Of a stretch of 64,000 bases of DNA, positions 34,113 to 41,987 are shown piece by piece (position 1 is the first letter of the stretch; each line of letters starts with the position of its first letter). Source of the DNA: Shewanella profunda (GTDB lineage Bacteria; Pseudomonadota; Gammaproteobacteria; Enterobacterales; Shewanellaceae). Location of the stretch: contig NZ_JAKILG010000015.1 of the NCBI RefSeq assembly GCF_023283765.1, positions 1 through 64,000 of the forward strand, written 5' to 3'. The notes below the pieces were generated by a model. It saw nothing but the letters and a program-made list of their open reading frames with translations, had not been told where the DNA came from and did no database searches. Position numbers and translations under genes: made by a program.

Positions 34113-34799
34113 ATGAATATATTAATGGTACTCACGTCACATGATAAACTCGGCGATACAGGCTTAAAAACCGGCTTTTGGCTCGAAGAATTCGCCTCAC
34201 CTTTTTATACTTTTAAAGATAAAGGTTTTCACATTACCTTAGCCTCGCCACTGGGCGGCCAGCCACCGCTCGATCCTAAAAGTGATGAGCCAGACTTTCA
34301 GACCGAAGCCACAGCACGCTTCAGTAAAGATCTTGAAGCCCAAGAACAACTTGCCAATACCACTCGCTTAAGTGAAATCAATGCCGCCGATTATGATGCG
34401 GTTTTCTATCCGGGCGGCCACGGTCCATTGTGGGATCTTGCCGAAGATAAACATTCTATCGCCTTGATCGAGCATTTTTATCAAGCCAATAAACCCCTAG
34501 GGCTCGTATGTCATGCGCCAGCTGCATTGCTGCATCCTAAAGCAAGTGATGGTAAGCCATTGGTCAGCGGCAAGCGCGTTACCGGTTTCAGCAACTCTGA
34601 AGAAGAAGCCGTGCAACTCACTGATGTAGTGCCATTTTTGGTTGAAGACATGCTGCAGAAAAATGGTGGCAATTATGTCAAAGGTGATGATTGGACAAGT
34701 TTTGTCGTCGCCGATGCACACTTGATCACAGGCCAAAATCCGGGATCATCCGAAGCCGTGGCTGAAGCCATAGTCGCTCAACTCAATGCGAGAGGCTAA
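34113..34799 (+). CDS. DJ-1/PfpI family protein (Hsp31-like, class I glutamine amidotransferase fold)
   Basis: A 228-residue protein of the DJ-1/PfpI superfamily. The nucleophile elbow GLVCHAPAALL gives the catalytic Cys-His pair, and the first fold signature is VFYPGGHGPLWDLA. The KLGDTGLKTGFWLEEFASPF entry is like Hsp31-type glyoxalase III proteins. It may convert methylglyoxal to lactate without glutathione or remove glycation adducts. The ATG at 34113 with AAGG 7 bases upstream is used; ATG 34107 is the alternative. Third gene of the TetR-controlled detoxification unit. Confidence 0.88.
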   Translation: MNILMVLTSHDKLGDTGLKTGFWLEEFASPFYTFKDKGFHITLASPLGGQPPLDPKSDEPDFQTEATARFSKDLEAQEQLANTTRLSEINAADYDAVFYPGGHGPLWDLAEDKHSIALIEHFYQANKPLGLVCHAPAALLHPKASDGKPLVSGKRVTGFSNSEEEAVQLTDVVPFLVEDMLQKNGGNYVKGDDWTSFVVADAHLITGQNPGSSEAVAEAIVAQLNARG

Positions 34800-34864
34800 G
34801 CACCAAATTACGCAACACATCAAATAAAGACAAGCGTGCTAGTGTGCTCACTGCGTTAGCAATA

Positions 34865-34891
34865 GCTATCGCACCATAATGGTGCGATAGC
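34865..34891. repeat. 27-base near-perfect palindrome before the GST gene
   Basis: The arms GCTATCGCACCAT and ATGGTGCGATAGC flank a single A. A run of nine A follows. There is no T-run on the coding strand, so it is unlikely to be an ordinary terminator. It lies 37 bases before the GST start and may be an operator or an mRNA processing hairpin. Confidence 0.6.
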
Positions 34892-34928
34892 AAAAAAAAA
34901 TGCACTCTCAGAGTAGAAAGGGAAAACA

Positions 34929-35555
34929 ATGATCACCTTGCACCATCTCAATAAATCACGCTCTAAACGTATCATCTGGTTGCTAGAGGAACTCGGTCAA
35001 CCTTATGAAATTAAGAGTTATCAACGTGATAGCCAGACTTTCCTCGCGCCACCGGAACTTAAGCAAATTCATCCGTTAGGCAAATCACCCGTTATCGAAA
35101 TAGACGGCCAAATGATCGCCGAATCGGGCGCGATCACTGAATATCTGATTGAAAAATATGCGGCAGATACTTTAGCACCAGCAAGAGACAGCGCAGACTA
35201 TGTCAGCTATCTGCAATGGCTGCACTTTGCCGAAAGCTCGGCCATGCTGCCTTTGTTACTGCGTATGTTCGTGCAAAAAGATGGCTGTAAAACCAATTTC
35301 CTTGAAGGTTATGCGGCGACTGAAGTCAGTAAAATTAGCCACTACTTCAATGATATGTTAGCAGGCAAAACCTATCTTGTTGCAGACAAGCTCACAGGTG
35401 CGGATATTATGATGTCCTTCGTGGTAGAGCTACTGACTAACAGTGGCGATCTCGTGAAATTTGAACATATTCAACGCTATGCTACTCAATTATCCCAACA
35501 TAGTGCTTGGAATAAGGCAAACCAAATAGAGCAGAGTCTCGATATTAGCCTATAA
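34929..35555 (+). CDS. Glutathione S-transferase family protein
   Basis: A 208-residue GST. The N-terminal thioredoxin-like domain contains LHHLNKSRSKRIIWLLEEL and the glutathione-binding LGKSPVIEIDGQMIAESGAITEYL (cis-Pro and the ESGAI site). The C-terminal domain is helical with a conserved ADIMMSFVVEL. The catalytic residue is probably the Ser in the SRSKR region. It conjugates glutathione to electrophiles. It lies 129 bases after the DJ-1 gene, separated by a long palindrome, and ends at a terminator. Confidence 0.9.
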   Translation: MITLHHLNKSRSKRIIWLLEELGQPYEIKSYQRDSQTFLAPPELKQIHPLGKSPVIEIDGQMIAESGAITEYLIEKYAADTLAPARDSADYVSYLQWLHFAESSAMLPLLLRMFVQKDGCKTNFLEGYAATEVSKISHYFNDMLAGKTYLVADKLTGADIMMSFVVELLTNSGDLVKFEHIQRYATQLSQHSAWNKANQIEQSLDISL

Positions 35556-35566
35556 AATACCAGTAG

Positions 35567-35592
35567 AATTCAGGCCTATAAGGGCCTGAATT
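35567..35592 (+). terminator. Terminator-like hairpin after GST
   Basis: AATTCAGGCC (35567-35576) pairs with GGCCTGAATT (35583-35592) around a 6-base loop. It is followed by ATCTTTC, a weak U-tract. It ends the detoxification unit. Confidence 0.6.
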
Positions 35593-35750
35593 ATCTTTCT
35601 ACCATCCCCTTTTCGATAATCATCTCAGCCCAAATATTTGTCAGTCCTAGGCAAATTCACCTCACTACTTGGCGAAATAAACACCATGATTTTTGATAAA
35701 AAAGGGGCTAATCTTGATTAACTTTATCTGTACGTCACAAGGACTTTAGC

Positions 35751-36287
35751 ATGCGCGCATTCACACTCATCGGCTTATTGCTGCTCAGCATGCAGGCACA
35801 GGCCACGATTTATAAATGGGTTGATAAGGATGGTAAAGTCCACTACTCAGATGAGCCCAGAGCCAATGCAGAAGTCGTTGAACTAAATGAAAAAACACTC
35901 AACCAAATCGCCTTACCTCCCGTAAAAATAGCATCAGATAATAACAATCAAGTGATTGAAGACATTCAGTATCAAATCAACATCATCTCTCCGGAAGAAG
36001 AAGCCACAGTTAGAGATAATAATGGGGATTTTGAAGTGGTTGCGACTGTCAGTCCAGAAATAAAAAGCCAATTCCTAATGCAGTTAAAACTCAATGGCAA
36101 CGTAGTTGGCCCACCTCAAGTTGGCGGTAGATTTAAATTGACTAACGTTGATAGAGGCGAATATACCCTAGTCGTCGATGCCATGACTCAAAACGGCAAA
36201 GTCTTTGCATCAAGCTCACCAAGAAAGATATTTCTTCATCAAGCGGCGATGAGCAAGACCCCAAAGAAACAACCAAAATCCGATTAA
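35751..36287 (+). CDS. DUF4124 domain-containing exported protein
   Basis: A 178-residue protein with a signal peptide (MRAFTLIGLLLLSMQAQA) followed directly by the DUF4124 motif TIYKWVDKDGKVHYSDEPR. The rest is a beta-sandwich-like region (EVVATVSPEIKSQFLMQLKLNG and GEYTLVVDAMTQNGKVFASS). Periplasmic location is predicted. Genes of this type often sit next to glnA-ntrBC in gammaproteobacteria. The start at 35751 fits the signal. Function is unknown. Confidence 0.82.
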   Translation: MRAFTLIGLLLLSMQAQATIYKWVDKDGKVHYSDEPRANAEVVELNEKTLNQIALPPVKIASDNNNQVIEDIQYQINIISPEEEATVRDNNGDFEVVATVSPEIKSQFLMQLKLNGNVVGPPQVGGRFKLTNVDRGEYTLVVDAMTQNGKVFASSSPRKIFLHQAAMSKTPKKQPKSD

Positions 36288-36356
36288 AACATATAATAAC
36301 AATGGATTAGGTTATTCATGGTAAGTTAAACCGTTTGATGAAGTCGAGTTGCAGCT

Positions 36357-36373
36357 TGCACCAAATCGGTGCA
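36357..36373. promoter_or_regulatory. NtrC binding site before ntrB
   Basis: The perfect palindrome TGCACC-AAATC-GGTGCA contains GCAC-N7-GTGC, the core of the NtrC site. It lies 35 bases before the ntrB start, where bound NtrC would repress its own promoter. A weaker half (GGGGTGCA) follows at about 36378. Confidence 0.75.
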
Positions 36374-36407
36374 TCATGGGGTGCAACCCTATTTTTAGGA
36401 ACGGTCA

Positions 36408-37454
36408 ATGGATAAAGAGACTCTGCTCAATCATTTAGTTACCGCTGTACTTGTCATAGATAAGGATCTAAAGCCTTGCTATGCGAATGCGGCAGCAGAG
36501 CAACTGTTAGGTGTGGGTAGCCATAGGCTCATAGAACAAACCTTGCCTGAACACTATCAAATCCTCGGTGTCGAGGCACAATTGTTAAGTAGCGCCGTAA
36601 AAGCTAGCCAAGGATTAACGGTTAATACGGCAACCTTGGTCACTTTAGATGGTCAACATCACACTGTCGACCTCACTCTTGTACCACTCCAAGATGAGGC
36701 CGAGTTGAGCCTTCTCGAACTGCGTCAAGTCGATCAACAGAGGCGTATCCACCAGCAACTCAGTCAAGATGCACAGCAACAAGCTGCGCAGTTTCTCGTG
36801 CGTAACTTAGCCCATGAAATCAAAAACCCTTTAGGTGGACTCCGTGGTGCTGCACAGTTGTTATCGAGGGAACTTGACGATCCTGCGCAAAAGGAATTTA
36901 CGACACTTATCATTGAACAAGCGGATCGTCTGCGTAACTTAGTTGACCGTTTACTCGGCCCACAAAGACCAACCCAGCACAGCCTGCACAATATCCATAA
37001 AATTGTGCAAAAGGTTTATAAACTGGTCGAAATGGCACTGCCTCCTAATATCCAACTCAAACGGGATTATGATCCATCCATTCCCGATATTGAGATGGAT
37101 CCAGATCAAATGCAGCAAGCCGTACTGAACCTTTTGCAAAACGCAGTGCAAGCACTTGAGCATACAGGTGGCGAAATTTTGATCCGTACCCGCACCCAGC
37201 ATCAAGTCACCATTGGTTCGCAGCGCCACAAGTTAGTGCTGACATTGTCAATTATCGATAATGGCCCTGGCATACCACCTGAGCTAATGGATACCCTGTT
37301 CTATCCTATGGTGACGAGTCGCGAGCAAGGTTCAGGTTTAGGCCTCTCGATTGCCCATAATATTGCCCGTTTACACTCGGGCAGAATCGATTGCCTCTCC
37401 AGCGCAGGGCATACCGAATTTACCATTTCGTTACCGATTTTAAGCGCTAAATAA
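36408..37454 (+). CDS. glnL: Nitrogen regulation sensor kinase NtrB (GlnL)
   Basis: A 348-residue soluble histidine kinase. An N-terminal PAS domain (LVIDKDLKPCYANAAAEQLLG) is followed by HisKA with the phosphorylated His in NLAHEIKNPLGGLRG, then HATPase_c with NLLQNAVQALE, DNGPGIP and GSGLGLSIA. It phosphorylates NtrC under nitrogen limitation and is controlled by PII. The start follows AGGA by 8 bases. It is 37 bases from ntrC on the same strand and preceded by an NtrC site. Confidence 0.95.
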   Translation: MDKETLLNHLVTAVLVIDKDLKPCYANAAAEQLLGVGSHRLIEQTLPEHYQILGVEAQLLSSAVKASQGLTVNTATLVTLDGQHHTVDLTLVPLQDEAELSLLELRQVDQQRRIHQQLSQDAQQQAAQFLVRNLAHEIKNPLGGLRGAAQLLSRELDDPAQKEFTTLIIEQADRLRNLVDRLLGPQRPTQHSLHNIHKIVQKVYKLVEMALPPNIQLKRDYDPSIPDIEMDPDQMQQAVLNLLQNAVQALEHTGGEILIRTRTQHQVTIGSQRHKLVLTLSIIDNGPGIPPELMDTLFYPMVTSREQGSGLGLSIAHNIARLHSGRIDCLSSAGHTEFTISLPILSAK

Positions 37455-37491
37455 TTTCACAGTACCTACCCATACCGTATGAGGAAGCAAG

Positions 37492-38904
37492 ATGCGAATT
37501 AGTGAACAAGTGTGGATCCTCGACGATGATAGCTCGATACGTTGGGTGCTAGAAAAAGCACTTCAAGGAGCCAAACTCAGCACCGCCAGTTTTGCTGCTG
37601 CAGAATCCCTGTGGCAAGCCTTAGAAATATCCCAACCTAGCGTAATAGTGTCGGATATCCGTATGCCGGGTACAGATGGGCTCAGCCTACTCGAACGGTT
37701 GCAAATCCATTACCCGCATATTCCCGTGATCATTATGACCGCACACTCAGATTTAGACAGTGCAGTCAGTGCCTATCAAGCTGGGGCATTTGAGTATTTA
37801 CCTAAACCCTTCGACATTGACGAAGCCATTTCCCTCGTCGAACGAGCCCTTACCCATGCCACAGAGCAAAGCCCAGCTCCTGTACAAGAAACACAGGTAA
37901 AAACCCCTGAAATCATTGGTGAAGCACCTGCAATGCAAGAAGTGTTTCGCGCTATTGGCAGGTTATCTCGCTCGTCTATCAGTGTGCTGATCAATGGTCA
38001 ATCGGGTACGGGTAAAGAGTTGGTTGCTGGCGCATTACACAAGCACAGCCCGCGTAAAGATAAGCCGTTTATCGCATTGAATATGGCTGCAATTCCTAAA
38101 GATTTAATTGAGTCAGAGCTTTTTGGCCATGAAAAAGGTGCTTTCACTGGCGCCGCCAATGTGCGCCAAGGTCGCTTTGAACAAGCTAACGGTGGCACCC
38201 TCTTCTTAGACGAAATCGGTGATATGCCACTAGATGTGCAAACAAGGCTACTGCGAGTACTCGCCGATGGACAATTCTATCGCGTGGGGGGCCATAACGC
38301 GGTGCAAGTCGATGTGCGTATCATAGCAGCGACGCACCAGGATCTTGAATTACTAGTACAAAAAGGCGGCTTTAGGGAAGATTTATTTCATAGGCTCAAT
38401 GTGATCCGCGTACACTTACCGCCACTTTCACAGCGCCGCGAGGATATTCCCCAGCTTGCGACTCATTTTCTCGCATCTGCCGCCAAGGAAATCGGGGTTG
38501 AAACCAAGATCCTCACCAAGGAAACTGCCGCTAAACTCTCGCAACTCCCCTGGCCCGGTAACGTACGACAGCTCGAAAATACCTGTCGTTGGTTAACGGT
38601 TATGGCTTCAGGGCAGGAAATTTTGCCACAGGATTTACCACCAGAGTTACTTAAGGATCCCGTGAGCATCACCCACGCGACTAAAGTTGGCCAAGACTGG
38701 CAATCGGCATTGACCGAATGGATAGATCAAAAACTCTCTGAAGGAAATAACGATCTGTTAACCGAAGTACAACCCGCATTCGAACGCATATTACTCGAAA
38801 CAGCGCTGCGTCATACCCAAGGTCATAAACAAGAGGCGGCGAAACGTTTAGGCTGGGGGCGAAATACCCTAACGCGTAAATTAAAAGAACTGTCGATGGA
38901 TTGA
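37492..38904 (+). CDS. glnG: Nitrogen regulator NtrC (GlnG)
   Basis: A 470-residue sigma-54-dependent activator: receiver domain (DDDSS acidic pocket, phosphorylation in IVSDIRMPGTDG, Lys in YLPKPF), AAA+ domain with Walker A GQSGTGKELVAG, the sigma-54-contacting GAFTGA loop and Walker B FLDEIGD, and a C-terminal Fis-type helix-turn-helix HKQEAAKRLGWGRNTLTRKL. It activates glnA and other nitrogen genes when phosphorylated. Full length for the family, and last gene of the ntrBC operon. Confidence 0.95.
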   Translation: MRISEQVWILDDDSSIRWVLEKALQGAKLSTASFAAAESLWQALEISQPSVIVSDIRMPGTDGLSLLERLQIHYPHIPVIIMTAHSDLDSAVSAYQAGAFEYLPKPFDIDEAISLVERALTHATEQSPAPVQETQVKTPEIIGEAPAMQEVFRAIGRLSRSSISVLINGQSGTGKELVAGALHKHSPRKDKPFIALNMAAIPKDLIESELFGHEKGAFTGAANVRQGRFEQANGGTLFLDEIGDMPLDVQTRLLRVLADGQFYRVGGHNAVQVDVRIIAATHQDLELLVQKGGFREDLFHRLNVIRVHLPPLSQRREDIPQLATHFLASAAKEIGVETKILTKETAAKLSQLPWPGNVRQLENTCRWLTVMASGQEILPQDLPPELLKDPVSITHATKVGQDWQSALTEWIDQKLSEGNNDLLTEVQPAFERILLETALRHTQGHKQEAAKRLGWGRNTLTRKLKELSMD

Positions 38905-38913
38905 ACCAACGTG

Positions 38914-38938
38914 ATGGAGTTGCCTTTGGCAACTCCAT
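38914..38938. terminator. Hairpin after ntrC
   Basis: ATGGAGTTGCC (38914-38924) pairs perfectly with GGCAACTCCAT (38928-38938) around TTT. No T-run follows, so it is a hairpin end rather than a textbook terminator. It lies between convergent genes. Confidence 0.5.
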
Positions 38939-38950
38939 GCGTCAACCACA

Positions 38951-39364
38951 TTAAGTCAGCACTTGTAGCATAAGTCGCAGCAAATTGATTATGCTCGAAT
39001 AAATGACACGCACGATACTTCTACGCCTTCGACCTATCAAACATTCTTCAATCACAGTGTTGCCTGTTTCAGCACAACACAAACGCGCACGCCAAAAGAA
39101 GGGAAAAGACCAAATATTAAGCCGGTATTGTTTATCTCCATTACTAAGCGCAATACGCCTAGGAAGATAAAAAAGATGCCGCTTATACCATTGTATTGGC
39201 TGCATCTTTTTTACCTCTAATTGAGCTTCCTGCGCCTGACAAATAATTGCACTTTCGTCTTGCAGCAACCGCAACTCAAAGCGAGTTGATAATCTGTGGT
39301 AACAACAAATAAGCCTAGTACTCTCGTCCAATCGGTGGCTTTGCTTCTCTATCCATAACGCCAT
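38951..39364 (-). CDS. Hypothetical protein, 137 residues
   Basis: A basic protein with clusters of Arg (IGRRRRSIVRVIYSSI near the C-terminus), aromatic segments and a strand pattern (LICCYHRLSTRFELRLLQDES). No signal peptide or clear membrane helix is seen, although the last 20 residues (IINLLRLMLQVL) are hydrophobic. Not recognised as a known family. It lies convergent to ntrC and downstream of fieF on the same strand, about 65 bases after the fieF end. A small unknown gene at this spot seems conserved in Shewanella (from memory). Confidence 0.55.
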   Translation of the reverse strand: MALWIEKQSHRLDESTRLICCYHRLSTRFELRLLQDESAIICQAQEAQLEVKKMQPIQWYKRHLFYLPRRIALSNGDKQYRLNIWSFPFFWRARLCCAETGNTVIEECLIGRRRRSIVRVIYSSIINLLRLMLQVLT

Positions 39365-39428
39365 ATCCCTATACTCCTAAGCGATTCATACCGCGCTATC
39401 ATCCTTGAATTAGACCATCAAGCGGCTT

Positions 39429-40301
39429 TTAGCTTACCGGATCTTGGTGAATAATAACTTCTGCGTCCTCAAAGGCGGCTTTAACCCTTATCCCAGTGGA
39501 ATCGGCAATACCGTGGGCCTCATTTAAACTCAAATTCCCATCAAGCTCTAAATGAAATTGAATAAAAACAGTTTTCCCCGCCTGACGTGTACGCAAATCG
39601 TGCAACCCTTGCACCCGTGGATCTTCCACCGCTATTTGAGTGATTTGCTGACGAGTTTCTTCGTCCAACTCCCGATCTAACAGCGCTTGAATTGAACGAT
39701 AACCTAAGCCAAAAGCTTGGTGACCTATATAAAAGGCAATCAATACTGCAAATAAACCGTCAGCCCACCACCAACCATATTGGGATAAGACTAGCGCTAA
39801 CAGTACCGCAGCATTGAGGAATAAGTCCGACTTGTAGTGTAATGAATCGGCTTCAACCACAGTACTTTTGGTCGCCGCTAATGCCCGTTTCTGCAATATC
39901 ACTAAAGCCAATGTCAGTATAATCGCCATCACTGACACTATTACGCCCAGGGTCGCGTGCTCTACTGGAACAGGCGATAATAGCCGTTCTCCACCATAAA
40001 AGAGCAGTAAGAAAGCTGAGCCCATAATAAAGGCTGATTGAGCTAATGAGGCTAATGGTTCAGCTTTACCATGACCATATCTGTGGTCGTGATCGGCTGG
40101 AACGATTGCATAACGAATAGCAATAAAATTAACAATAGAAGCAAGTGCATCGGCAAAGGAGTCAGTCAAGGATGCCAGCATACTGGCTGAACCTGAATAC
40201 AACCATGCTACTAGTTTGATAGCAATAAGGGTCAAAGCGGTAGCCACGGAAGCGCGACTAGCCAGTTTGACCCAAAAATCGTATTGGGAAGTTTGAGTCA
40301 T
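39429..40301 (-). CDS. fieF: Cation diffusion facilitator, FieF-type efflux pump
   Basis: A 290-residue CDF protein with six transmembrane helices and a C-terminal cytoplasmic domain. Metal-site residues appear in helix 2 (SLTDSFADALASI: D-x3-D) and helix 5 (VVEADSLHYKSDLFLNAAVL: H/D set), with DHDHRYGHGKAEPLA between helices 2 and 3. The C-terminal domain has GLHDLRTRQAGKTVFIQFHLELDG. It exports Zn(II), Fe(II) or Cd(II) by proton antiport. It is 53 bases after cpxP on the same strand and may share CpxR control. Confidence 0.93.
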   Translation of the reverse strand: MTQTSQYDFWVKLASRASVATALTLIAIKLVAWLYSGSASMLASLTDSFADALASIVNFIAIRYAIVPADHDHRYGHGKAEPLASLAQSAFIMGSAFLLLFYGGERLLSPVPVEHATLGVIVSVMAIILTLALVILQKRALAATKSTVVEADSLHYKSDLFLNAAVLLALVLSQYGWWWADGLFAVLIAFYIGHQAFGLGYRSIQALLDRELDEETRQQITQIAVEDPRVQGLHDLRTRQAGKTVFIQFHLELDGNLSLNEAHGIADSTGIRVKAAFEDAEVIIHQDPVS

Positions 40302-40354
40302 ATAAGGGGTCTATCTCGGGAAGCTATGACTCTATTGTATATCAGCTAAGTCAC

Positions 40355-40843
40355 TTAACCGCGAGGTTCTTTCTCGGCTTGTGCTTCAAATCGTGCTTTA
40401 AACTTAGCTTGTTGCTCTGGCGTCAGCAGATTGTAGATTTGGTTCTGAATTTTCATACGCTCAATAGCTTGCGCTTGGCGTTTATCTTGTTGTTCGTTCA
40501 GCAGGGCATTAGCTTGAGTTTCATCGAAAGTTGCTGCGGTAATCACAGCCAGCATCTGATTACGATGCGCTAGCAGTTCTTCTTTCGTTGGGAGCTCATC
40601 GGAGCGAGAAGCTTTTTGCTCTGCAAAAATTTTTTTAATATCCACCTTTTGGGCATCGGTTAAATCAAGTCCTTCAAACATTTTATGCATACCACCATAT
40701 TCCATTCGGCCCCCTTTTTTATGAAACTCCCCCCTTGGGTAATCACTGCCTTGGGTTGGTTCTGCACTAACTGTCGTCGCGAATACAACTGAACTCGCTA
40801 AAATAGCAAATAAGCCTGCTTTCAAAGGAGATAATGTTTTCAT
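40355..40843 (-). CDS. CpxP/Spy-family periplasmic stress protein
   Basis: A 162-residue periplasmic chaperone-like protein with a signal peptide (ends near FATTVSA) and the LTxxQ motifs of the family: LTDAQKVDIKKIFAEQKA and LTPEQQAKFKARFEA, between them a long helical stretch. CpxP binds CpxA and keeps it inactive until misfolded proteins compete. The ATG at 40843 with GAGGT 7 bases upstream is chosen; ATG 40846 is adjacent. It is divergent from cpxRA with a CpxR box between them. Confidence 0.88.
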   Translation of the reverse strand: MKTLSPLKAGLFAILASSVVFATTVSAEPTQGSDYPRGEFHKKGGRMEYGGMHKMFEGLDLTDAQKVDIKKIFAEQKASRSDELPTKEELLAHRNQMLAVITAATFDETQANALLNEQQDKRQAQAIERMKIQNQIYNLLTPEQQAKFKARFEAQAEKEPRG

Positions 40844-41286
40844 CATGTTAACCTCAATATATAGCTAGATAAGACACAGTGACGACCCTTTTAAAAGCCA
40901 AATCACTTTCGACCATCACAGTCTATAGTGCTATACGTAAGTGAGGACGTTGTCTGAGTAAATCACTGTAAAGTTGCGGCAATAACTATACCCAAACAAC
41001 CTCAAGATGCAGGATTCAGCGGCTGATGTTAACGGAATGGTAATGCACTTTAGGCAAGGCCATTTATTGCTCCTGCATAAATGGCATTCACGCCATCCAT
41101 GACGATTGCGGTTATTTGTAGACCTAGTGGACTAAGTTAAAGATAACGTATAGCAGATTATCTATTCTTTACTTTGGCTTACATTGCTACACAGCAATTG
41201 ACATCAAAACGGGTATACTCAGCCAAAGTACAAAATTGCCAGAGATAAAAGCGTACAAAGCCATATCACAGAGATTAAGGAACACT
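40844..41286. promoter_or_regulatory. cpxP-cpxR intergenic region with CpxR box
   Basis: A perfect CpxR box, GTAAA-TCACT-GTAAA, lies at 40958-40972, about 115 bases from the cpxP start and 315 from cpxR, so it most likely serves cpxP. A partial copy of the dispersed repeat (40987-41020) separates it from cpxR. No gene is seen on either strand. Confidence 0.75.
40987..41020. repeat. Dispersed repeat, partial copy 2
   Basis: TATACCCAAACAACCTCAAG followed by ATGCAGGATTCAG matches the left arm and loop of the repeat at 34015 with one change; the right arm is missing. It lies between the CpxR box and cpxR. Confidence 0.65.
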
Positions 41287-41973
41287 ATGAGTCGGATATT
41301 ATTAATCGATGACGATCACGGTTTATCGGAGTTGCTAGGGCAGTTACTTGAACTAGAAGGGTTTACATTGACTTTGGCCTACGATGGTAAACAGGGTTTA
41401 GATCTTGCACTCGCAACGGATTTTGATCTGATTTTACTCGATGTTATGTTGCCTAAATTAAATGGTTTTGAAGTTCTGCGTGCACTGCGCCAACACAAGC
41501 AAACCCCCGTATTGATGCTCACTGCTCGCGGCGATGAAATCGATCGCGTCGTTGGTCTGGAAATTGGTGCCGATGACTACCTGCCAAAACCCTTTAATGA
41601 CAGGGAGTTAATTGCGCGTATTCGGGCCATTATCCGCCGAGCCCATTTAACCGCCCAAGAAATCCATGCAGCCCCAGCACAAGAGTTTGGCGATTTGCGT
41701 TTAGACCCATCGCGCCAAGAAGCCTACTGTAACGAACAACTGATTATCCTCACGGGGACAGAATTCACGCTACTGCACACTCTCGCACTGCATGCAGGTG
41801 AGTTAATGAATAAGGAAGAATTGAACGAAATCGTGCTTGGCAAAAAACTGATGCCCTTTGATCGCAGTTTAGATATGCACCTTTCGAATTTACGTAAAAA
41901 GCTACCCGAACGTAGCGACGGCCGACCTAGGGTAAAAACTATCCGAGGAAAAGGTTATATCTGGCTACCATAA
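41287..41973 (+). CDS. cpxR: Envelope stress response regulator CpxR
   Basis: A 228-residue OmpR-family regulator: receiver domain (IDDDHGLS, phosphorylation in LILLDVMLPKLNG, Lys in LPKPF) and a winged-helix domain ending PFDRSLDMHLSNLRKKLPE and RGKGYIWL. The start at 41287 follows AAGGA. The next gene, cpxA, begins 14 bases after its stop. It responds to misfolded envelope proteins and should bind the GTAAA-N5-GTAAA box upstream. Confidence 0.94.
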   Translation: MSRILLIDDDHGLSELLGQLLELEGFTLTLAYDGKQGLDLALATDFDLILLDVMLPKLNGFEVLRALRQHKQTPVLMLTARGDEIDRVVGLEIGADDYLPKPFNDRELIARIRAIIRRAHLTAQEIHAAPAQEFGDLRLDPSRQEAYCNEQLIILTGTEFTLLHTLALHAGELMNKEELNEIVLGKKLMPFDRSLDMHLSNLRKKLPERSDGRPRVKTIRGKGYIWLP

Positions 41974-41987
41974 GGGCGGAATATATT

